A DNA stretch of 64,000 bases from Janthinobacterium sp. 67. GTDB lineage: Bacteria > Pseudomonadota > Gammaproteobacteria > Burkholderiales > Burkholderiaceae_D. A program made the position numbers and the translations under genes. Each line of letters begins with the position of its first letter. Position 1 is the first letter of the stretch. The stretch lies in the NCBI RefSeq assembly GCF_002797895.1, contig NZ_PGES01000001.1, positions 4,402,001 to 4,466,000 of the forward strand. Direction: 5' to 3'. A model generated the notes under the pieces. That model saw nothing but the letters and a program-made list of their open reading frames with translations, was not told the origin of the DNA and made no database searches. Shown in pieces: positions 25,814 to 34,746 of the stretch.

Positions 25814-26029
25814 TTAGCCGGCTTTGCTGAACGCTTTCTTCATCATCTTGATGCCCCAGAAGCCGCCAGCTACCAACACCGCGACGGCAAACGCAGCAGT
25901 GATGTAGGTTTGCGCTTGGGTGGACAGCGCGGTGATGGCATCAACGCCTGGGTCGCCAGCGGCGAAGGCTGCACCGGTAGCCGCCATTGCGGAAGTAGCG
26001 ACCAGGGCTTTTTTGATAATTGCTTTCAT
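25814..26029 (-). CDS. Major coat protein pVIII
   Basis: 71-aa precursor. The leader KKALVATSAMAATGAAFA has a typical signal-peptidase site before AGDPGVDAITALS. The mature approximately 48-aa protein has an acidic N-terminus, one membrane helix (AAFAVAVLVAGGFWGIKMM) and a basic C-terminus (KKAFSKAG) that would contact ssDNA. This is the classic inovirus major capsid pattern. It is flanked by hairpins on both sides. Confidence 0.93.
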   Translation of the reverse strand: MKAIIKKALVATSAMAATGAAFAAGDPGVDAITALSTQAQTYITAAFAVAVLVAGGFWGIKMMKKAFSKAG

Positions 26030-26054
26030 ATGTATCTTTCTGAAAAATGCCGTT

Positions 26055-26083
26055 GATAAAACCCCGGTTTGGCGATGCCGGGG
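26055..26083 (-). terminator. Hairpin in the leader of the major coat gene
   Basis: Minus strand CCCCGG, 10-nt loop, CCGGGG, then TTTTATC, 25 bp before the pVIII start codon. It looks like an intrinsic terminator or an RNA-stabilising 5' hairpin. There is too little room for a promoter between it and the gene. Confidence 0.55.
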
Positions 26084-26114
26084 AGTACTGCAAAATTTTT
26101 TCTCGACCGCTTAC

Positions 26115-26222
26115 CTATTCCAAAGCCTCAATAGCCTGTCGGGCAATACGCCGAATCGCGCCGCCTGCATAGCCGAGTCCGAAAGCGCTGAGGCAGTAGC
26201 CAATTACCTGATAGATGCTCAT
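26115..26222 (-). CDS. Tiny inovirus membrane/cap protein (35 aa)
   Basis: 35 aa starting MSIYQVIGYCLSAFGLGYAG and ending RQAIEALE; too short for usual gene finders. One hydrophobic helix and a basic end. Its ATG overlaps the stop of the upstream 36-aa gene (ATGA). Size and position just before pVIII suggest a pVII/pIX-like end-cap protein. Confidence 0.7.
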   Translation of the reverse strand: MSIYQVIGYCLSAFGLGYAGGAIRRIARQAIEALE

Positions 26223-26329
26223 TTGTGATCCACAATTCGATGGATGATGTATTTGATGAGATAAACCACTGCCACAAACAGCCCGGTCAGAAACAGGATT
26301 GGGCCTAGCGACTTAAGTAAAGCAATCAT
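26219..26329 (-). CDS. Tiny inovirus membrane protein (36 aa)
   Basis: 36 aa from ATG 26329, consisting almost wholly of a membrane helix (GPILFLTGLFVAVVYLIKYI) with a basic C-terminus. It is coupled by ATGA overlaps to the genes on both sides. A pVII/pIX-like minor virion protein is the likely role. Confidence 0.7.
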   Translation of the reverse strand: MIALLKSLGPILFLTGLFVAVVYLIKYIIHRIVDHK

Positions 26330-26412
26330 CGTTGGCCCCCCGCGATCCATCCGAGAGCGAAGAGCACCGCGACAGCAATGCAGATCACTAGTTCTGGAGT
26401 TACTGCATCCAT
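26326..26412 (-). CDS. Tiny inovirus membrane protein (28 aa)
   Basis: 28 aa, MDAVTPELVICIAVAVLFAL then GWIAGGQR. A strong Shine-Dalgarno AGGAGG stands 8 bp before the ATG at 26412. One membrane helix. Its stop overlaps the start of the 36-aa gene. It is probably another end-cap protein; that a real gene this short exists rests on the RBS, the coupling and the position. Confidence 0.65.
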   Translation of the reverse strand: MDAVTPELVICIAVAVLFALGWIAGGQR

Positions 26413-26423
26413 GCACTTACCTC

Positions 26424-26621
26424 CTATTGCAGGACTTCGGTGACAAAGTAGCCTTCATGGCAATTCAATGCAGCTGTGTCAGTAGCCTCAGCAAAACCAT
26501 CAAATCGTCCGGCTTCATGCGCCCAAGGGGTAAAGCCCACATCCCCTTCGCAAGGCATTAAAAACAATGCAGATTCCTTGTCCTGGACGATGAACTTGAC
26601 TTCCAGCCTATGCGGCCACAT
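26424..26621 (-). CDS. Small inovirus protein of unknown function
   Basis: 65 aa from ATG 26621, whose start overlaps the end of the 111-aa gene by 14 bp. It is soluble and acidic (PCEGDVGFTPWAHEAGRFDG). No family recognised. It lies between the ssDNA-binding-like protein and the tiny cap genes, as small unknown genes often do in this phage group. Confidence 0.65.
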   Translation of the reverse strand: MWPHRLEVKFIVQDKESALFLMPCEGDVGFTPWAHEAGRFDGFAEATDTAALNCHEGYFVTEVLQ

Positions 26622-26943
26622 TTTTGACACCCTGGCCGGAAGGCTTTGCAGGCTCAATCGGCTTCAAAGCATGAATGATGGTCTTTTGCGTTTTCCCGTT
26701 CGTGACAATCTCCATGTCGGCGATGGCCATGAACGGAAGTGCATCGGCAAGGTGTTTGTATTTCTGGTATTCGTCGGCCTTACCCAGCCCGTATTCGGCG
26801 CACGCGGTGCCCATGGCGGTGTCTTTGCTCGTGTCCAGCTCGGTCTCGACATACACCTTGGTGCTGTCAAATTCTGTGCCGTTATCCATCTTGCCTTTGG
26901 AGAACTTCATGCCTGTTACTTTGATAGTTGAGCTAAATTTCAT
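26608..26943 (-). CDS. Putative ssDNA-binding protein (pV-like)
   Basis: 111 aa, beginning MKFSSTIKVTGMKFSKGKMD. It is beta-rich with alternating polar and hydrophobic residues (STKVYVETELDTS). It ends Pro/Lys-rich. It follows the replication gene directly, the place of gene V in filamentous phages, whose product coats the new single strand and represses translation of gene II. The assignment is by position and general look, not by a diagnostic motif. Confidence 0.6.
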   Translation of the reverse strand: MKFSSTIKVTGMKFSKGKMDNGTEFDSTKVYVETELDTSKDTAMGTACAEYGLGKADEYQKYKHLADALPFMAIADMEIVTNGKTQKTIIHALKPIEPAKPSGQGVKNVAA

Positions 26944-26968
26944 TGGATACCCTTACGTTTTTCATGGC

Positions 26969-28354
26969 CTACGCAAAACCGTGTTCCCCATTGAGGCCGA
27001 AAGATGGGACGGTGTTAATAAAATGAAAAAATGATGGGACATACGGAGGCGGCTCGACGTGAACGGGAGCTGGTCCGGTATCTGCAAAACTGAGGAACGG
27101 TTTGAGCCGCTTTGGAAAAGCGTTTTCGTCTTCATTGGTGATCAGATCGAGCGTTTCCTTGTCGCCAAACAACGCGCGAAAGACACGGATATATTTGCCG
27201 TACTGGCGCTTCGTTACAGCGATAGAGTCATCCACGGTGATGTGCTGGGCACGTGCCTTCACTTCCATCCGGGCGGGAGTTTCGACAGTGGCGAACTTTG
27301 CCAAGCACGGATAGGCACCGACAAAAAAGGAGCTTGGATCAAGCAATACATCTGGACGAATAATCGTGTTCGTACTTTTAAATTCAATCTCGCAACGGCA
27401 CCACAGCGACAACTTGTCTCCCTCTTTTTTGCCCTTCTCATAAAAGCGGCAATACTTGCTGGAGCTCCTCTGTCCAATGGTCAAAGTGCGACCCTTGCCA
27501 CTTGGACGATCCCAATTTCCAACCTTTTGAATTTCAGGCGGACGACCGCCTTTCTTGAAGCTAAAGCAGGAATCCCACCATTGCTGATATGCCCAATCTA
27601 CGGATAAGTACGCGCCGGCCAGATCATCATGGGCTAAGTCGATGCGTGAAATTGTTGGCCTGATTGCTGTTTTAGAAAGAAAGTCATACAGGCGTTTTTC
27701 CCAACCAGCCACTGCGTTCAAGCACCCCTGACCAGTCAGCGTAATAAGCATTGTCGAGCGCTGACCACCGAAACAGACGAAGCCCATATCGTCTCCAAGC
27801 ACCCATGAGTCACGGTAAAAATTCATGCCCTTACCGCGATTGGACGTTATCCCAAAGCCGAAGATTTTTTCCAGTTGCCGGCTGGCTTCAACGATGATTT
27901 GGTCATCAGTGATCAGGTGTTCGCGCGCAGTTCTGAACCAGGTATCTTCCAATACCGAAAAATTGATCCAGTCGATCACGCAGGTTTGAGCAGCTGATGG
28001 ACGACGAACCATCACCGACTTGATTTTTCCGCTATCGGTCATCACCAGTTCGACTTCACCCAAGTCTTCATCACAGATGCTCGACCAAGTTTCAGATTCG
28101 GCGCTTTCTAAGTTTTCCCCCATGTTATTAATGGGGGGGCATTCGCTTGCGCTTACATGCGCTATTTGCGGCACTAACTCCGTTTTTTGGACCGTCGAGA
28201 CGACTCGCACCGGCAGCGCTGGCGCGCTGTCGGCACGGTCGCCATCGCCGGCAGGCGACTTGCCTAAGCCATACAACTTGGCTTTCAGCGTGCGCGCCGA
28301 AGACCGCCCGGTTGCGACGAAATATGCGTCAGTAGTTTTGGCTGTAGGCTTCAT
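26969..28354 (-). CDS. Inovirus replication initiation protein (RstA/pII-like, Rep_trans type)
   Basis: 461 aa from Met at 28354; the frame is open further upstream and the exact start is uncertain. The core reads CVIDWINFSVLEDTWF, then a Rep_trans-type domain with SRIDLAHDD, CRFYEKGKKEGD and LWCRCEIEFKS near residues 280-370. The metal/acidic motif RIDLAHDDL and Tyr in KYCRFYEKG are the likely nicking-centre elements. It would nick the double-strand replicative form at the plus origin to start rolling-circle replication. It is the first large gene of the minus-strand cassette. Confidence 0.85.
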   Translation of the reverse strand: MKPTAKTTDAYFVATGRSSARTLKAKLYGLGKSPAGDGDRADSAPALPVRVVSTVQKTELVPQIAHVSASECPPINNMGENLESAESETWSSICDEDLGEVELVMTDSGKIKSVMVRRPSAAQTCVIDWINFSVLEDTWFRTAREHLITDDQIIVEASRQLEKIFGFGITSNRGKGMNFYRDSWVLGDDMGFVCFGGQRSTMLITLTGQGCLNAVAGWEKRLYDFLSKTAIRPTISRIDLAHDDLAGAYLSVDWAYQQWWDSCFSFKKGGRPPEIQKVGNWDRPSGKGRTLTIGQRSSSKYCRFYEKGKKEGDKLSLWCRCEIEFKSTNTIIRPDVLLDPSSFFVGAYPCLAKFATVETPARMEVKARAQHITVDDSIAVTKRQYGKYIRVFRALFGDKETLDLITNEDENAFPKRLKPFLSFADTGPAPVHVEPPPYVPSFFHFINTVPSFGLNGEHGFA

Positions 28355-28466
28355 GAGGCTTTTGTACTCGTTAGGTTCCGCCGCGCCCTGCGCAGCTCTT
28401 TGAAATTGCAAATGCAAAAACGCTTTAAGAATGAAAAACGTGCGCCCCTGGCGCATTGGAGCTGGA

Positions 28467-28706
28467 TCAAAGTGCAAACTCGCGACGGCCCAGTTCACGC
28501 TGAAGTGCAATTACGTTGATGAGGCGGCGACGGCCAAGCGTTACCGTTGGCAGCATCCCCCGGTTCAGATGGCCAAGTACCACCCCAGGAGGCAGGCCTA
28601 CAGCTTCTGCAAATTTCTCCAAAGTCATCAACCCTACTGGCGCAGTGAACTGAGCAGGATTGGCCACTTGGCTGACAGCATCAATTTCTTGTACCCTACT
28701 TAACAT
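28467..28706 (-). CDS. Small HTH protein (excisionase / regulator-like)
   Basis: 79 aa from ATG 28706 with CACGGAG upstream. A MerR/AlpA-like helix-turn-helix: MTLEKFAEAVGLPPGVVLGH then NRGMLPTVTLGRRRLINVIA. Such proteins act as excisionases or as activators of phage genes. It is divergent from the repressor-like gene, sharing a 140-bp AT-rich control region, and lies upstream of the replication gene. Confidence 0.75.
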   Translation of the reverse strand: MLSRVQEIDAVSQVANPAQFTAPVGLMTLEKFAEAVGLPPGVVLGHLNRGMLPTVTLGRRRLINVIALQRELGRREFAL

Positions 28707-28846
28707 GTGTACTCCGTGCACGTTGCTGTGTATATTTGACCGATTCACGGCAATATAAACACACAAATACACTATGTCAATCATTTTTAGTTTGATGTTG
28801 TGTATTTTTGTTACGATACGAGATATATTTAACTGAGGATGAGCCA
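28707..28846. promoter_or_regulatory. Divergent regulatory region of the prophage
   Basis: 140 bp, AT-rich, between divergent small HTH and repressor-like genes. TTGTGTATTTTTGTTACGA and TATAAACACACAAATACACT contain short GTGTATT/AATACAC inverted motifs (for example GTGTATAT and AATACACT) that could be operators. This is the probable lysogeny switch. Confidence 0.5.
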
Positions 28847-29374
28847 ATGGATACGATTCAAGAACGACTCAAAGCTGTGATTGAGCGGACGACTGATGAG
28901 AGAGGCCGTTTCGCTGAACTGGAAAAACTGACGCAGATTTCTGCAAATAGCTGGAAGAGTTTTTGGCATGGGCGACAGCGGCCGACTTGCGACATGATCG
29001 CGGCCGTGTGTACGCGCTGGCCAAAATTCGCTTTCTGGCTCTCGACTGGCATTACTGACGCGAAGCATGGTCATGTAGATAGTGAGGGGGCGGCGAGCTT
29101 TCCTGAAAGAAGGCGTGCGCGCCGAAAAGCTGCGGAAGGGTATTGGGAGATGGCCACGATAATGCTGGCTTGGCAGCAACGTGTGATGGAAAGTAAGGAG
29201 AGTGCTGACGAGGATGTTGAATATGGGATTTCGCATGCGCAAAAAATCCAACTTCTCGAGCTGGAGATCGGACGCAACGCTGAGCAACACGCGCTTGCCG
29301 GAGTGGAGGATGCCGAGCTTGTCGCGGAGCTGGTGAAACTTAAAACACCGTCATATCTCGACGATAGCGAGTAG
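28847..29374 (+). CDS. Repressor-like HTH protein
   Basis: 175 aa from ATG 28847 (GAGGATGAGCC upstream). Residues about 15-65 form a helix-turn-helix (RFAELEKLTQISANSWKSFW HGRQRPTCDMI). The C-terminal half is helical and charged (KIQLLELEIGRNAEQHALAG). It is transcribed with the integrase seven bp downstream and divergent from the lytic/virion genes, as expected for a lysogeny regulator. Host-type XRE proteins with FAFWLSTG are common in prophages. Confidence 0.7.
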   Translation: MDTIQERLKAVIERTTDERGRFAELEKLTQISANSWKSFWHGRQRPTCDMIAAVCTRWPKFAFWLSTGITDAKHGHVDSEGAASFPERRRARRKAAEGYWEMATIMLAWQQRVMESKESADEDVEYGISHAQKIQLLELEIGRNAEQHALAGVEDAELVAELVKLKTPSYLDDSE

Positions 29375-29381
29375 TAAAAAT

Positions 29382-30392
29382 ATGACCATCAAAAAATCAG
29401 AGGCCGGCTGGCTTGTTGATATTCAGCCTGGTGGACGTGGCCACAAGCGTATTCGAAAGACGTTGCCTACGAAGGCTGAGGCTTTACAGTTCGAGGCTTG
29501 GGCGAAGACGCAGGTTGTACAGAATGACGGTTGGATAAAGCCCAAGAAAAACGTTACCAAATTGTCGGAGCTTATCGAGCTATGGCAGTCGCATCATGGC
29601 GTCCAGTTACGCCACACGCGTACTTATGGAACGCTGCTTCGAGTTTGTGAGGCGCTTGGCAATCCAATTGCCGAGCATCTGAAATCCGAGCATTTCGCCG
29701 CGTATCGTTCGGCGCGGCTAGCTGAAGGGGTAACAGCCAATACAATCAATCGGGAGCATGCATACCTGCGCGCAGTGTTCAACGAGCTGATCCGTCTGGG
29801 ATTCTGGACAGAGAATAATCCCTTGGCGAGACTTCGCCAGTTTAAGATCGCGGAGCGCGAGCTGTCTTATTTAAACGACGATGAGATTCGTGCACTGTTG
29901 ACCGCGCTGGAGGCTCGCAAGGATCGAGATGCGCTTCTGATTACGAAACTTTGCCTGGCATCGGCAGCACGTTGGAACGAAGGCGAATCGCTGCGTATCT
30001 CTCAGCTCCACAGCGGAATGATTCATTTCACTCAAACAAAGACGGACAAGAACAGATCGGTTCCCATCGACGATGCGCTTGCCGACGAGATTAGGGAATT
30101 TCACAAGGTTGGGAGTAGGGATGCGTCCGGCAGAATATTCAAAAGCTCGGTTGGCGCCTTCCGGATGGCCATAAAGGAATCGGGCGTTGAGCTGCTATCC
30201 GGCCAGCTCACACACGTTTTGCGGCATACGTTCGCGAGCCACTTCATGATGAATGGCGGGAACATTCTGACCCTGCAAAAAGTTCTGGGTCACTCCAGTC
30301 TGCAAACCACTATGATTTATGCCCACCTCAGCCCTGGGCATCTTCAAGAAGCCAAGATGTTGAACCCGTTGACGCGGTTGACAGTTGGTTGA
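29382..30392 (+). CDS. int: Tyrosine recombinase integrase
   Basis: 336 aa phage integrase. An N-terminal SAM-like domain (ITIKKSEAGWLVDIQPG-type DNA-binding arm and LSELIELWQSHHGVQ core) leads to a catalytic domain with Arg (SAARWNEGESL), LTHVLRHTFASHFM (H-x-x-R), LGHSSLQTTMIYAHLSP (HxxH-type and the nucleophilic Tyr). It ends 50 bp from the tRNA attachment repeat. It integrates the phage circle at tRNA-Thr; most inoviruses instead use host XerCD, so this phage belongs to the integrase-bearing minority. Confidence 0.93.
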   Translation: MTIKKSEAGWLVDIQPGGRGHKRIRKTLPTKAEALQFEAWAKTQVVQNDGWIKPKKNVTKLSELIELWQSHHGVQLRHTRTYGTLLRVCEALGNPIAEHLKSEHFAAYRSARLAEGVTANTINREHAYLRAVFNELIRLGFWTENNPLARLRQFKIAERELSYLNDDEIRALLTALEARKDRDALLITKLCLASAARWNEGESLRISQLHSGMIHFTQTKTDKNRSVPIDDALADEIREFHKVGSRDASGRIFKSSVGAFRMAIKESGVELLSGQLTHVLRHTFASHFMMNGGNILTLQKVLGHSSLQTTMIYAHLSPGHLQEAKMLNPLTRLTVG

Positions 30393-30408
30393 CACTTGAC
30401 CAAAAGAA

Positions 30409-30434
30409 AAGGGCTTACATCTCTGTAAGCCCTT
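30409..30434 (-). terminator. Phage-supplied terminator for tRNA-Thr
   Basis: Perfect 10-bp stem AAGGGCTTAC/GTAAGCCCTT with loop ATCTCT, and A-rich sequence before it that gives a U-tract on the minus strand. It replaces the host terminator that now sits beyond the left end (16210-16239). Confidence 0.8.
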
Positions 30435-30442
30435 GATATTCT

Positions 30443-30518
<76 letters not shown>

Positions 30519-30544
30519 AAAAACTGCGCGTTGCGAATTATACG

Positions 30545-31057
30545 CTATTTAATGCGTGTCAGGGTCGGGCGGCCGCCTTTTTTTGGTGGCTCGTCGTCGC
30601 CTGGCGTGGCGTTGTCGCGTTGTTCGGGGGAGCTGGCCGGCACGGACGACAGGGTCGGGGCGCTGGCGGTCGGGGCGAGCACTGGCGGCGGGACGTCGGC
30701 GGAGGCGGGGCTGTCCGTCGGTTGCGCGTCGGGGTCATCGTTGCCCAGCACGGGCTCGAAGGCCATGCCCTGGCCGTTTTCGTTGGCGTAGATGGCCATC
30801 ACATTATCGACCGGCACGTAGATTTCGCGCGAGACGCCGCCGAAGCGGGCGTGGAAGCGGATGGCGTCGTTGTCCATCTTCAGGCCGCTGGTGGCGCCGA
30901 AGCTGATGTTGAGCACGATTTCGCCCTTTTTCACGTATTCCATCGGTACCGTGGTGCGCGAATCGACTTTGACCGCGAGGTAAGGCGTGTAGCCGCTGTC
31001 GGTGCACCACTCGTAGATGGCGCGCAGCATATAAGGTTTGGTTGAGATTTCAGACAT
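30545..31057 (-). CDS. sspB: ClpXP adaptor SspB
   Basis: 170 aa from ATG 31057. The N-terminal 110 residues match the SspB fold (STKPYMLRAIYEWCTDSGYT PYLAVKV; IRFHARFGGVSREIYVPVDN), which binds ssrA-tagged proteins. A long Ala/Pro/Asp-rich linker ends in GGRPTLTRIK, the ClpX-docking tail. It delivers substrates to ClpXP. It follows sspA on the same strand, as usual in proteobacteria. Confidence 0.92.
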   Translation of the reverse strand: MSEISTKPYMLRAIYEWCTDSGYTPYLAVKVDSRTTVPMEYVKKGEIVLNISFGATSGLKMDNDAIRFHARFGGVSREIYVPVDNVMAIYANENGQGMAFEPVLGNDDPDAQPTDSPASADVPPPVLAPTASAPTLSSVPASSPEQRDNATPGDDEPPKKGGRPTLTRIK

Positions 31058-31160
31058 GGTAGGCACTGTGAGGCGGGAGCGCCCCCGCAAGGCGGGCGCA
31101 CCGGTATTTCAAAAGACTTGGCTCGCGCAAAAAACGGCTTTAACACGTGGCCCAAGATGT

Positions 31161-31183
31161 CCCGGCAAGCGTGGCTTGCCGGG
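31161..31183 (-). terminator. Hairpin between sspA and sspB
   Basis: Perfect 10-bp stem CCCGGCAAGC/GCTTGCCGGG with a 3-nt loop, but no U-tract. It may attenuate transcription or protect the sspA mRNA end. Confidence 0.5.
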
Positions 31184-31189
31184 AATATC

Positions 31190-31801
31190 TTAACGACGCA
31201 TGACCTTCTCCGATGGCGTCAGCGCTTCGATATACGCTGGACGCGAGAAGATGCGTTCGGCGTATTTCATCAGCGGTGCAGCCGTCTTCGACAGTTCGAT
31301 GCCGTAGTGGTCCAGGCGCCACAGCAGCGGCGCGACAGCCACGTCGAGCATCGAGAATTCGTCGCCCAGCATGTACTTGTTTTTCAGGAACAGCGGCGCC
31401 AGGGTCGTCAGGCGGTCGCGGATTTCCGCGCGTGCCTTGTCGTGGGCCTTGTCGTTGCTCTTGGCGCGTTCACTTTCCAGCACGTGCACGTGCACGAACA
31501 GTTCTTTTTCGAAATTGAACAGCATCAGGCGCGCGCGGGCACGCATCAGCGGATCGGCCGGCATCAGTTGCGGATGCGGGAAGCGCTCATCGATGTACTC
31601 GTTGATGATGTTCGATTCATACAGGATCAGTTCGCGTTCGACCAGGATAGGCACCTGGCCGTACGGGTTCATGGTCGAAATGTCTTCCGGTTTGTTGAAC
31701 AGGTCGACGTCGCGCACTTCGAAGTCCATGCCTTTTTCAAACAGAACCAGGCGGCAGCGTTGCGAAAATGGGCAGGTTGTACCCGAATAGAGAACCATCA
31801 T
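31190..31801 (-). CDS. sspA: Stringent starvation protein A (GST-fold RNA polymerase-associated)
   Basis: 203 aa. N-terminal thioredoxin/GST fold (MVLYSGTTCPFSQRCRLVLF; NPYGQVPILVERELILYESN), C-terminal helical GST domain (LDVAVAPLLWRLDHYGIELS). SspA binds RNA polymerase and alters promoter choice in stationary phase. It lies between petC and sspB in the conserved betaproteobacterial order. Confidence 0.92.
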   Translation of the reverse strand: MMVLYSGTTCPFSQRCRLVLFEKGMDFEVRDVDLFNKPEDISTMNPYGQVPILVERELILYESNIINEYIDERFPHPQLMPADPLMRARARLMLFNFEKELFVHVHVLESERAKSNDKAHDKARAEIRDRLTTLAPLFLKNKYMLGDEFSMLDVAVAPLLWRLDHYGIELSKTAAPLMKYAERIFSRPAYIEALTPSEKVMRR

Positions 31802-31895
31802 TTTTTATAGTTCCTTAGAAACAAAGGGGGTGAAGCCGCGAACGGCTCACCCCAGGTCGCTTGTCCACTCATGCGGACAACGCAGAAACAGGCAT

Positions 31896-31913
31896 AAACC
31901 GGCCTAAGGCCGG
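31896..31913 (-). terminator. Weak terminator-like hairpin after petC
   Basis: Minus strand CCGGCC-TTA-GGCCGG followed by TTTAT. It is short and only partly U-rich, so confidence is limited. Confidence 0.4.
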
Positions 31914-31921
31914 CGCCTCAC

Positions 31922-32686
31922 TTATTTGACTTCCTTCCAGAACGACGCGTTAAGGCGCCATGCCAGCAGAGCGAAGACCGACAGGAACAGCAGCACCCAG
32001 ACGCCCAGGCGCTTGCGTGTCTGCTGTGCCGGTTCGGCCATCCACTCCATGTAGCCGACCAGGTCGGCTACCGCATTGTCATACTCGATCTTGTTCAACG
32101 TACCTGGCTTGACCTGCTCGAAGCCGGTAAATTTGTGGATCTTCTTGCCAGCTTCGTGCGGATCATTCTCTTCCACGAACTTGGCAGTCTGGACACCTTG
32201 CAATTCCCATAATACATGCGGCATGGCAACATTCGGCACGACCATGTTGTTCCAGCCGGTCGGACGAGTGTCGTCTTTATAGAACGTACGCAGGTAAGTA
32301 TACAGGTAGTCGCCGCCTGTGCCAGCGGAAGATGATTTCGCGCGCGAAATTACCGACAAATCGGGCGGTACGACGCCAAAGAAGGCCTTGGCGTCCTGCG
32401 CTGCCAGGCTAGTCGTCATCAGGTCGCCGACTTTATCACCCGAGAACAACAGATTCTGCTTGATCTGGTCTTCCGTCAAGCCCAGGTCGCGCAGGCGGTT
32501 GTAGCGCATCGACACGGCGGCGTGGCAATTCAAGCAATAGTTGACGAACAATTTGGCGCCATGCTGCAGCGCTGCCATGTTGGTCTGGCGGTCGGGCGCC
32601 TTGTCGAGCGGAAAGCCGCCTTCGCTGGCGAGAGCCATGGCGGGCACGAGTGCCAGGATGGCGAGCAGTTTTTTTGCAATCTTCAT
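31922..32686 (-). CDS. petC: Ubiquinol-cytochrome c reductase, cytochrome c1
   Basis: 254 aa. A signal peptide (LLAILALVPAMALA) is followed by heme-binding CLNCH near residue 54, NNMVVPNVAMPHVLW carrying the axial Met, and a C-terminal membrane anchor (VWVLLFLSVFALLAWRLN). It carries electrons from the Rieske centre to cytochrome c as part of the bc1 complex. Last of the petABC operon. Confidence 0.95.
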   Translation of the reverse strand: MKIAKKLLAILALVPAMALASEGGFPLDKAPDRQTNMAALQHGAKLFVNYCLNCHAAVSMRYNRLRDLGLTEDQIKQNLLFSGDKVGDLMTTSLAAQDAKAFFGVVPPDLSVISRAKSSSAGTGGDYLYTYLRTFYKDDTRPTGWNNMVVPNVAMPHVLWELQGVQTAKFVEENDPHEAGKKIHKFTGFEQVKPGTLNKIEYDNAVADLVGYMEWMAEPAQQTRKRLGVWVLLFLSVFALLAWRLNASFWKEVK

Positions 32687-32722
32687 ATGATGTATGTCCT
32701 TTGAGCGTGGCGTGAGAGCGGC

Positions 32723-34135
32723 TTAGTGCGGGTGGAACGTCACACGCGACGGCACGGTCTTGAACTTGCCCATGGCACTCCACCATGGCATCAGCAGGAA
32801 GAAGCTGAAGTAAATCAGGGTGCACACTTGCGACACGATGGTCTTGGTATCCGTTGGCGCCTGGGTGCCGAGGTAGCCCAGCACCAGGAACGACAGGCCG
32901 AAGATGGCATAGATGTATTTGTGCCAGGTCGGACGGTAGCGGATCGATTTCACTGGCGAATGGTCGAGCCATGGCAGGAAGGCCAGGATCACGACGGAAC
33001 CGCCGAAGAACACCACGCCCCAGAATTTCGCGTCCAGCACCTGCGGCAGCATGCCGATGATGGCGACGATGGCGATGCCGGCGATGGCCGACTTGATGGT
33101 CGTCGACAGGCGCGACTTGAGCCAGATGAACACGACATAGGCGGCCACGGCACCCATCAGCACGTACATGAAGTCGGCCGTGGTGGCGCGCAGCACCGAG
33201 TAGAACGGCGTGAAGTACCAGGTTGGCGCGATGTGCAGCGGGGTCTTCAGCGAATCGCCCGGCAGGAAGTTGTTGTATTCCAGGAAATAACCGCCCATTT
33301 CCGGCGCAAAGAACACGACGGCGCTGAAAATGACGAGGAAGATCGATACGCCGAACAGGTCATGCACGGTGTAGTACGGGTGCGAAGGAATCGAATCGAC
33401 CGGGTGGCCATCGGCGCCCAGGTTTTCCTTCACTTCGATGCCGTCCGGATTGCTCGAGCCGACTTCATGCAGGGCGATCAGGTGCGCTGCAACCAGACCC
33501 AGCAGGACCAGCGGGATGGCGATCACGTGGAAGGCGAAGAAGCGGTTCAGGGTCGCGTCGGAGACGACGTAGTCGCCGCGGATCCACAGCGACAGGTCTG
33601 GGCCGATGAAGGGAATCGCGCCAAACAGGTTGACGATCACTTGTGCGCCCCAGTACGACATCTGGCCCCATGGCAGCAGGTAGCCGAAGAACGCTTCGGC
33701 CATCAGGCACAGGAAGATGGCGAAACCGAACAGCCAGATCAGTTCACGTGGCTTGCGGTACGAGCCGTACAGCAGGCCGCGCGTCATGTGCAGGTAGACG
33801 ATGATGAAGAAGGCCGAGGCGCCCGTCGAGTGCATGTAGCGCACCAGCCAGCCCCACGGTACTTCGCGCATGATGTACTCGACGGAATTGAAGGCCAGGG
33901 CCGCATCCGGTTTGTAGTGCATGGTCAGGAAGATGCCGGTGACGATCTGCAGCACCAGTACCAGCATGGCCAGCGAGCCGAAGATGTACCAGAAATTGAA
34001 GTTTTTCGGGGCGTAGTACTTGCCCCATTGGTCGTTCCACAGCTTGGTCAGGGGAAAGCGGTCATCGACCCAGCCCAGCGCTTTTTCGGCGACGGGGGCG
34101 TCTGCCGGGAATTTCGTCTCTTTGAAAGCAGCCAT
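32723..34135 (-). CDS. petB: Ubiquinol-cytochrome c reductase, cytochrome b
   Basis: 470 aa from ATG 34135, 2 bp after the Rieske stop. Eight or more membrane helices, heme-ligating His in [13 protein letters not shown] and [13 protein letters not shown], and the Qo-site motif variant in the region FAPEMGGYF. It oxidises and reduces ubiquinone across the inner membrane. The C-terminus is extended with extra helices as in other proteobacteria. Confidence 0.95.
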   Translation of the reverse strand: MAAFKETKFPADAPVAEKALGWVDDRFPLTKLWNDQWGKYYAPKNFNFWYIFGSLAMLVLVLQIVTGIFLTMHYKPDAALAFNSVEYIMREVPWGWLVRYMHSTGASAFFIIVYLHMTRGLLYGSYRKPRELIWLFGFAIFLCLMAEAFFGYLLPWGQMSYWGAQVIVNLFGAIPFIGPDLSLWIRGDYVVSDATLNRFFAFHVIAIPLVLLGLVAAHLIALHEVGSSNPDGIEVKENLGADGHPVDSIPSHPYYTVHDLFGVSIFLVIFSAVVFFAPEMGGYFLEYNNFLPGDSLKTPLHIAPTWYFTPFYSVLRATTADFMYVLMGAVAAYVVFIWLKSRLSTTIKSAIAGIAIVAIIGMLPQVLDAKFWGVVFFGGSVVILAFLPWLDHSPVKSIRYRPTWHKYIYAIFGLSFLVLGYLGTQAPTDTKTIVSQVCTLIYFSFFLLMPWWSAMGKFKTVPSRVTFHPH

Positions 34136-34137
34136 GA

Positions 34138-34746
34138 TCAAGCCTCGCCTTTCTCGTCTTTACCTATCAGCAATTTGGTGTCGCTCAGATACATATGACG
34201 CGGCACTTGCAGGTTGTCCGGCGCCGGCTTGTTCTTGAACACGCGGCCTGCCATGTCGAAGGTGGAGCCGTGGCAAGGGCACAGGAAGCCGCCTTCCCAG
34301 TCATCGGGTAGCGACGGTTGCGGGCCGGGGGCAAATTTCGAGGAAGGGGAGCAGCCCAGGTGGGTGCAGATGCCGACGGCGACGAGAATTTCAGGCTTGA
34401 TCGAGCGTGCCTCGTTCATGCAGTACGGTGGCGTGAATTCGGCGGGGTTGCGTTGGGAATTGGCATCGGCGACTTTGCCATCGGTCTTTTTCAGGGACGC
34501 GATCATTTCCGGCGTGCGCTTCAGGATCCAGACCGGCTTGCCGCGCCATTCGACGGTGCGCATTTCGCCGGGTTGCAAGGTGGTGATGTCTACTTCGACC
34601 GGCGCGCCAGCCGCTTTCGCGCGCTCCGACGGCTGGAAGGTGCTTACCAAGGCTCCCGCGGTTGCCAATCCAACTACACTGCCCGCCGCGCACGTGGCGA
34701 CGAGCAAGCCGCGACGGCCTGAATCGACCTGCTTTTCGTTACTCAT
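34138..34746 (-). CDS. petA: Ubiquinol-cytochrome c reductase, Rieske iron-sulfur subunit
   Basis: 202 aa. A Tat-type start ([20 protein letters not shown]) forms the membrane anchor, and the two cluster motifs CTHLGC and CPCHGS lie near residues 128 and 155. It is the first gene of the operon, so the promoter should lie in the 34747-34860 area. Electron carrier of complex III. Confidence 0.95.
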   Translation of the reverse strand: MSNEKQVDSGRRGLLVATCAAGSVVGLATAGALVSTFQPSERAKAAGAPVEVDITTLQPGEMRTVEWRGKPVWILKRTPEMIASLKKTDGKVADANSQRNPAEFTPPYCMNEARSIKPEILVAVGICTHLGCSPSSKFAPGPQPSLPDDWEGGFLCPCHGSTFDMAGRVFKNKPAPDNLQVPRHMYLSDTKLLIGKDEKGEA

